In this document: positions 5,043-7,035 of the stretch, piece by piece
Numbering within the stretch: the stretch's first letter is position 1
Layout: every line of letters begins with the position of its first letter
Source of the DNA: an uncultured bacterium
Lineage (GTDB): Bacteria > Bacillota > Clostridia > Lachnospirales > Lachnospiraceae
DNA length: 7,035 bases
Reading direction: 5' to 3'
NCBI GenBank assembly: GCA_905214875.1
Contig: CAJMNR010000078.1
Span: forward strand, 1 to 7,035
Made by a program: the position numbers and the translations under genes
Notes under the pieces: generated by a model
Seen by the model: only the letters and a program-made list of their open reading frames with translations
The model's database searches: none
Told to the model about the DNA's origin: nothing

Positions 5043-6905
5043 CTAACCATTATTCCCAAGTAATGTCCATAATCCTTCCCCAAGCAATGCTTCTACATCC
5101 GTATCAATACATTCTATTTCATTGTTTGTTTGAATCAAATATAGTTGGTTAGAATCTGCTTGTCCCTTCATACCAACTGCCACAACTCTTCCATCTGACA
5201 ACATGCGATATGCACTGACATTTTCTAATAGCTTCGTCTTCTTTCCTTTTTCTGTTACAACAAGCTGATATGTCCCGTTCAACTCAACAGAAAATATTCT
5301 TCCGTCTTTTTCCTTTACAGATTCTTTTAGATTCTTTTCCCTCTCCCTCGCAGAATCATTAAAAAGGGACAGATAAGCATTACTCTCATCCAAATCCACT
5401 TCTTGTTTGACAAGTTTCATATTCTCTGGCTTGTAAATAGCCCGTTCTGAAATTGTTATAATGTTATCTTCTGACGGTATGGCACTTGTCGAATCCTTAT
5501 AGTTATACAGATTTACACGCTGAATAACACACGCATCGTAAGTAGCTTCTTCATCATATAAACAGTCTATATAATAGGACTCAAAACTTTCCTCCCCATC
5601 TTCCGGAAACTCCTTCTCCATATACAAATGACATGCTTTATAGACATAAGGCTTCTCGTAGTTTGAAACCTTGACCAAAGAGTTGGCCTGCCCCTCAAAT
5701 ACCGTATCTTTCGTTCCATCAAAACTATGCAAGGTTCCTTTCATTATAAGTTGTTCTCCGTCCCTAAGTTTTTGACGCAATGTTTCTCGCTTCTTTCTAT
5801 TACCTTCTTCCTTTGCATTTCGCTTCTTTTCTCTATCCAAATCTTCTTTCGCATAAGGATCTTTCACAAAAGAATACAATGATTTTCTGTCGTACATATA
5901 GTCAATATAATAAAGGATGGATTGATTCTCAATCTCCGAAACGCAAAAACTACATACATTCTCCCGAAATAATTCTGGTTTTTCCTCATCCATACTACAT
6001 TCATACAATTGATTTCTCTTTAAATAATATAATCTCTTATAATCCGATGTAATTTCTACTTGTTCTCCCAAATCTTTCTCTATACATTTCTCTGAAAATG
6101 TATCCAAATGAATATGATAAAAAGCATTCTGTGTCTTTTCATTTTTCCAACAATCATCAAGGCTCCTGCTATATCGACCATCTTCGTTTACTTTATATGA
6201 TAAGTCCACCTTACATAAGACAAATAGTTTTTTCGCATCCTTAACATACTTAAGTTCACTTACATAAGGCAAGTGAATGGACTGTGTCTTATATCCATTA
6301 TATTTATAGACTTTTCCACTATCATAGGTAACATAATAGATGTTATTCTCGTCATCCATCGTACATAACCTTACTTTTGTCGCAATCTGCTTCGGTTTCT
6401 CTTTCCAATTTTTCGTGTTTTGTTCATATAGTGTGTAATTCTCTAAGGGACTCTTTCTAATTTGCGAAGCATAGATGAGACGACTGTTTTCTTCATCGTT
6501 ATATAACACTCGTACATCATAATCTTCCTCATAAGTGTCTAATTCTTCTACCATCTCCGTACTAATGACTCTTTCTTCTTTTGTGTCAACATTTACAGCC
6601 TTTAACTCCTGATTCTTTTGATAAATCACGGTATCCGCCGTAATCTTCCAAGCATTTCTGCTTTGACCGTATACATATATACTTGCAAAGACAAGAAGTG
6701 CGGCTGCTACAGTGGTCATATATACCACCCTTCTTCTCTTATTTTTTCTATTTTTTCTTTCTTCCACCGATAGGGACAAGTTCTCATAATATTTTCTAAC
6801 TCTTTTTTGTGAACAGCTTTTGTTCTTCTCACAATATGTACATTCTCTCGAGTACTTTGATATCTTCCTTTTATTATATTTACACTTCATACTACTATCC
6901 CCCAT
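5043..6905 (-). CDS. Uncharacterised single-pass membrane protein with N-terminal Cys cluster and large beta-rich domain
   Basis: I do not recognise this 620-aa protein as a named family. A basic N-terminal region holds a four-cysteine cluster, C8, C22, C25 and C31 (spacing C-x13-C-x2-C-x5-C), which could bind zinc. A strongly positive stretch at 51-59 (K-N-R-K-N-K-R-R-R) precedes one hydrophobic segment at about 60-80, so the N-terminus should be inside and about 540 residues outside. The outer part has repeated short units such as I-Y-Y-V-T-Y-D-S-G-K-V-Y, L-Y-Y-L-K-R-N-Q-L-Y and Q-L-Y-L-I-Q, which suggest a beta-propeller-like fold (inference). A Lys/Glu/Arg-rich insert at about 350-383 probably forms a charged helix. 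Eleven further cysteines fall in the outer part. The start is uncertain: ATG 6905 has AAAAGG 5 nt upstream, while ATG 6890 (residue 6) has GGGGGA at 7 nt. It lies 95 bp upstream of def, same strand, with a likely promoter between them. Confidence 0.85.
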   Translation of the reverse strand: MGDSSMKCKYNKRKISKYSRECTYCEKNKSCSQKRVRKYYENLSLSVEERKNRKNKRRRVVYMTTVAAALLVFASIYVYGQSRNAWKITADTVIYQKNQELKAVNVDTKEERVISTEMVEELDTYEEDYDVRVLYNDEENSRLIYASQIRKSPLENYTLYEQNTKNWKEKPKQIATKVRLCTMDDENNIYYVTYDSGKVYKYNGYKTQSIHLPYVSELKYVKDAKKLFVLCKVDLSYKVNEDGRYSRSLDDCWKNEKTQNAFYHIHLDTFSEKCIEKDLGEQVEITSDYKRLYYLKRNQLYECSMDEEKPELFRENVCSFCVSEIENQSILYYIDYMYDRKSLYSFVKDPYAKEDLDREKKRNAKEEGNRKKRETLRQKLRDGEQLIMKGTLHSFDGTKDTVFEGQANSLVKVSNYEKPYVYKACHLYMEKEFPEDGEESFESYYIDCLYDEEATYDACVIQRVNLYNYKDSTSAIPSEDNIITISERAIYKPENMKLVKQEVDLDESNAYLSLFNDSAREREKNLKESVKEKDGRIFSVELNGTYQLVVTEKGKKTKLLENVSAYRMLSDGRVVAVGMKGQADSNQLYLIQTNNEIECIDTDVEALLGEGLWTLLGNNG

Positions 6906-7035
6906 TTGTGCCTTTTCTCAACCTGTCATAAACACGCTATATTCGAACGATGAACAAAGTGTGTGTTCCACACACTCTCACGTCTTTTGCGTTTGTCAAG
7001 GAACGCACACTTTGCCCGCGCCGAACCTGGTCTTG
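6906..7035. other. Non-coding stretch upstream of the 620-aa gene
   Basis: All three minus-strand frames stop here before reaching the 6905 start, and none of the short peptides (12 to 35 residues to the edge) resembles a known protein end. An upstream gene could still end at the edge, because one frame closes only after about 13 codons. The outer part (7014-7030) is clearly more GC-rich than the surroundings. I see no convincing -35/-10 pair for the 620-aa gene; TATAGC on the minus strand near 6938-6943 is a weak -10 candidate. Confidence 0.5.
6955..7014. repeat. Nested inverted repeats with mutually exclusive pairings
   Basis: Three pairings are visible. A 15-bp inverted repeat joins 6955-6969 to 7000-7014 with one imperfect position and a 30-nt spacer. 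A perfect 8-bp hairpin (AGTGTGTG, TTC loop on the plus strand, CACACACT) fills 6958-6976. A perfect 5-bp hairpin (GCGTT/AACGC) fills 6989-7006. The long pairing uses bases of both local hairpins, so it excludes them. There is no following T-run, so no intrinsic terminator. It could be an extragenic palindromic repeat or a leader switch. Confidence 0.6.

Noticed and set aside
5780..6052. Plus-strand open frame of 90 codons inside the 620-aa gene
   Set aside because: It is antisense to the long open frame, and its Phe/Leu/Ser-rich product is what the reverse of a Lys/Glu-rich region gives.

Overview
The window looks like a low-GC Firmicutes chromosome, most likely a Clostridia of the Lachnospiraceae type. 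The coding is AT-rich, the Shine-Dalgarno sites are strong and purine-rich, and the order def-fmt-yugP-rsmB-rlmN-PP2C phosphatase is the conserved translation/RNA-modification cluster of that group. Genus and species cannot be fixed from the sequence alone. Every supported gene lies on the minus strand, so transcription runs from high to low coordinates.

Layout in transcription order:
- 7035-6906: a non-coding stretch with a compact nested set of inverted repeats.
- 6905-5043: a 620-aa single-pass membrane protein of unknown function, with a cytoplasmic Cys cluster and a large, probably exported, beta-rich domain.
- 5042-4948: a spacer with a plausible sigma-A promoter.
- 4947-4468: def (peptide deformylase).
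- 4467-4319: an unusually long spacer for this operon, holding three hairpin-like repeats and a perfect DnaA-box 9-mer.
- 4318-3386: fmt (Met-tRNA formyltransferase).
- 3353-2637: yugP-type membrane zinc peptidase.
- 2647-1280: rsmB (16S rRNA m5C methyltransferase), overlapping yugP.
- 1243-206: rlmN (23S rRNA/tRNA m2A methyltransferase).
- 183-1: the first 61 codons of a PP2C-type protein phosphatase that runs off the left edge.

The genes fit together functionally. Fmt formylates the initiator Met-tRNA, and Def removes the formyl group from finished proteins. RsmB and RlmN modify the ribosome at positions that affect decoding and peptide exit. The PP2C phosphatase is usually followed by a PASTA-type Ser/Thr kinase and a ribosome-assembly GTPase; that part lies outside the window. 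From fmt to the phosphatase the genes are spaced 36 bp or less or overlap, which implies one transcript.

Most of the window is ordinary core genome. The parts worth a second look are the unknown 620-aa protein, the mutually exclusive hairpins upstream of it, and the structured def-fmt spacer with its DnaA box. I found no tRNA, rRNA, CRISPR array or complete insertion sequence.
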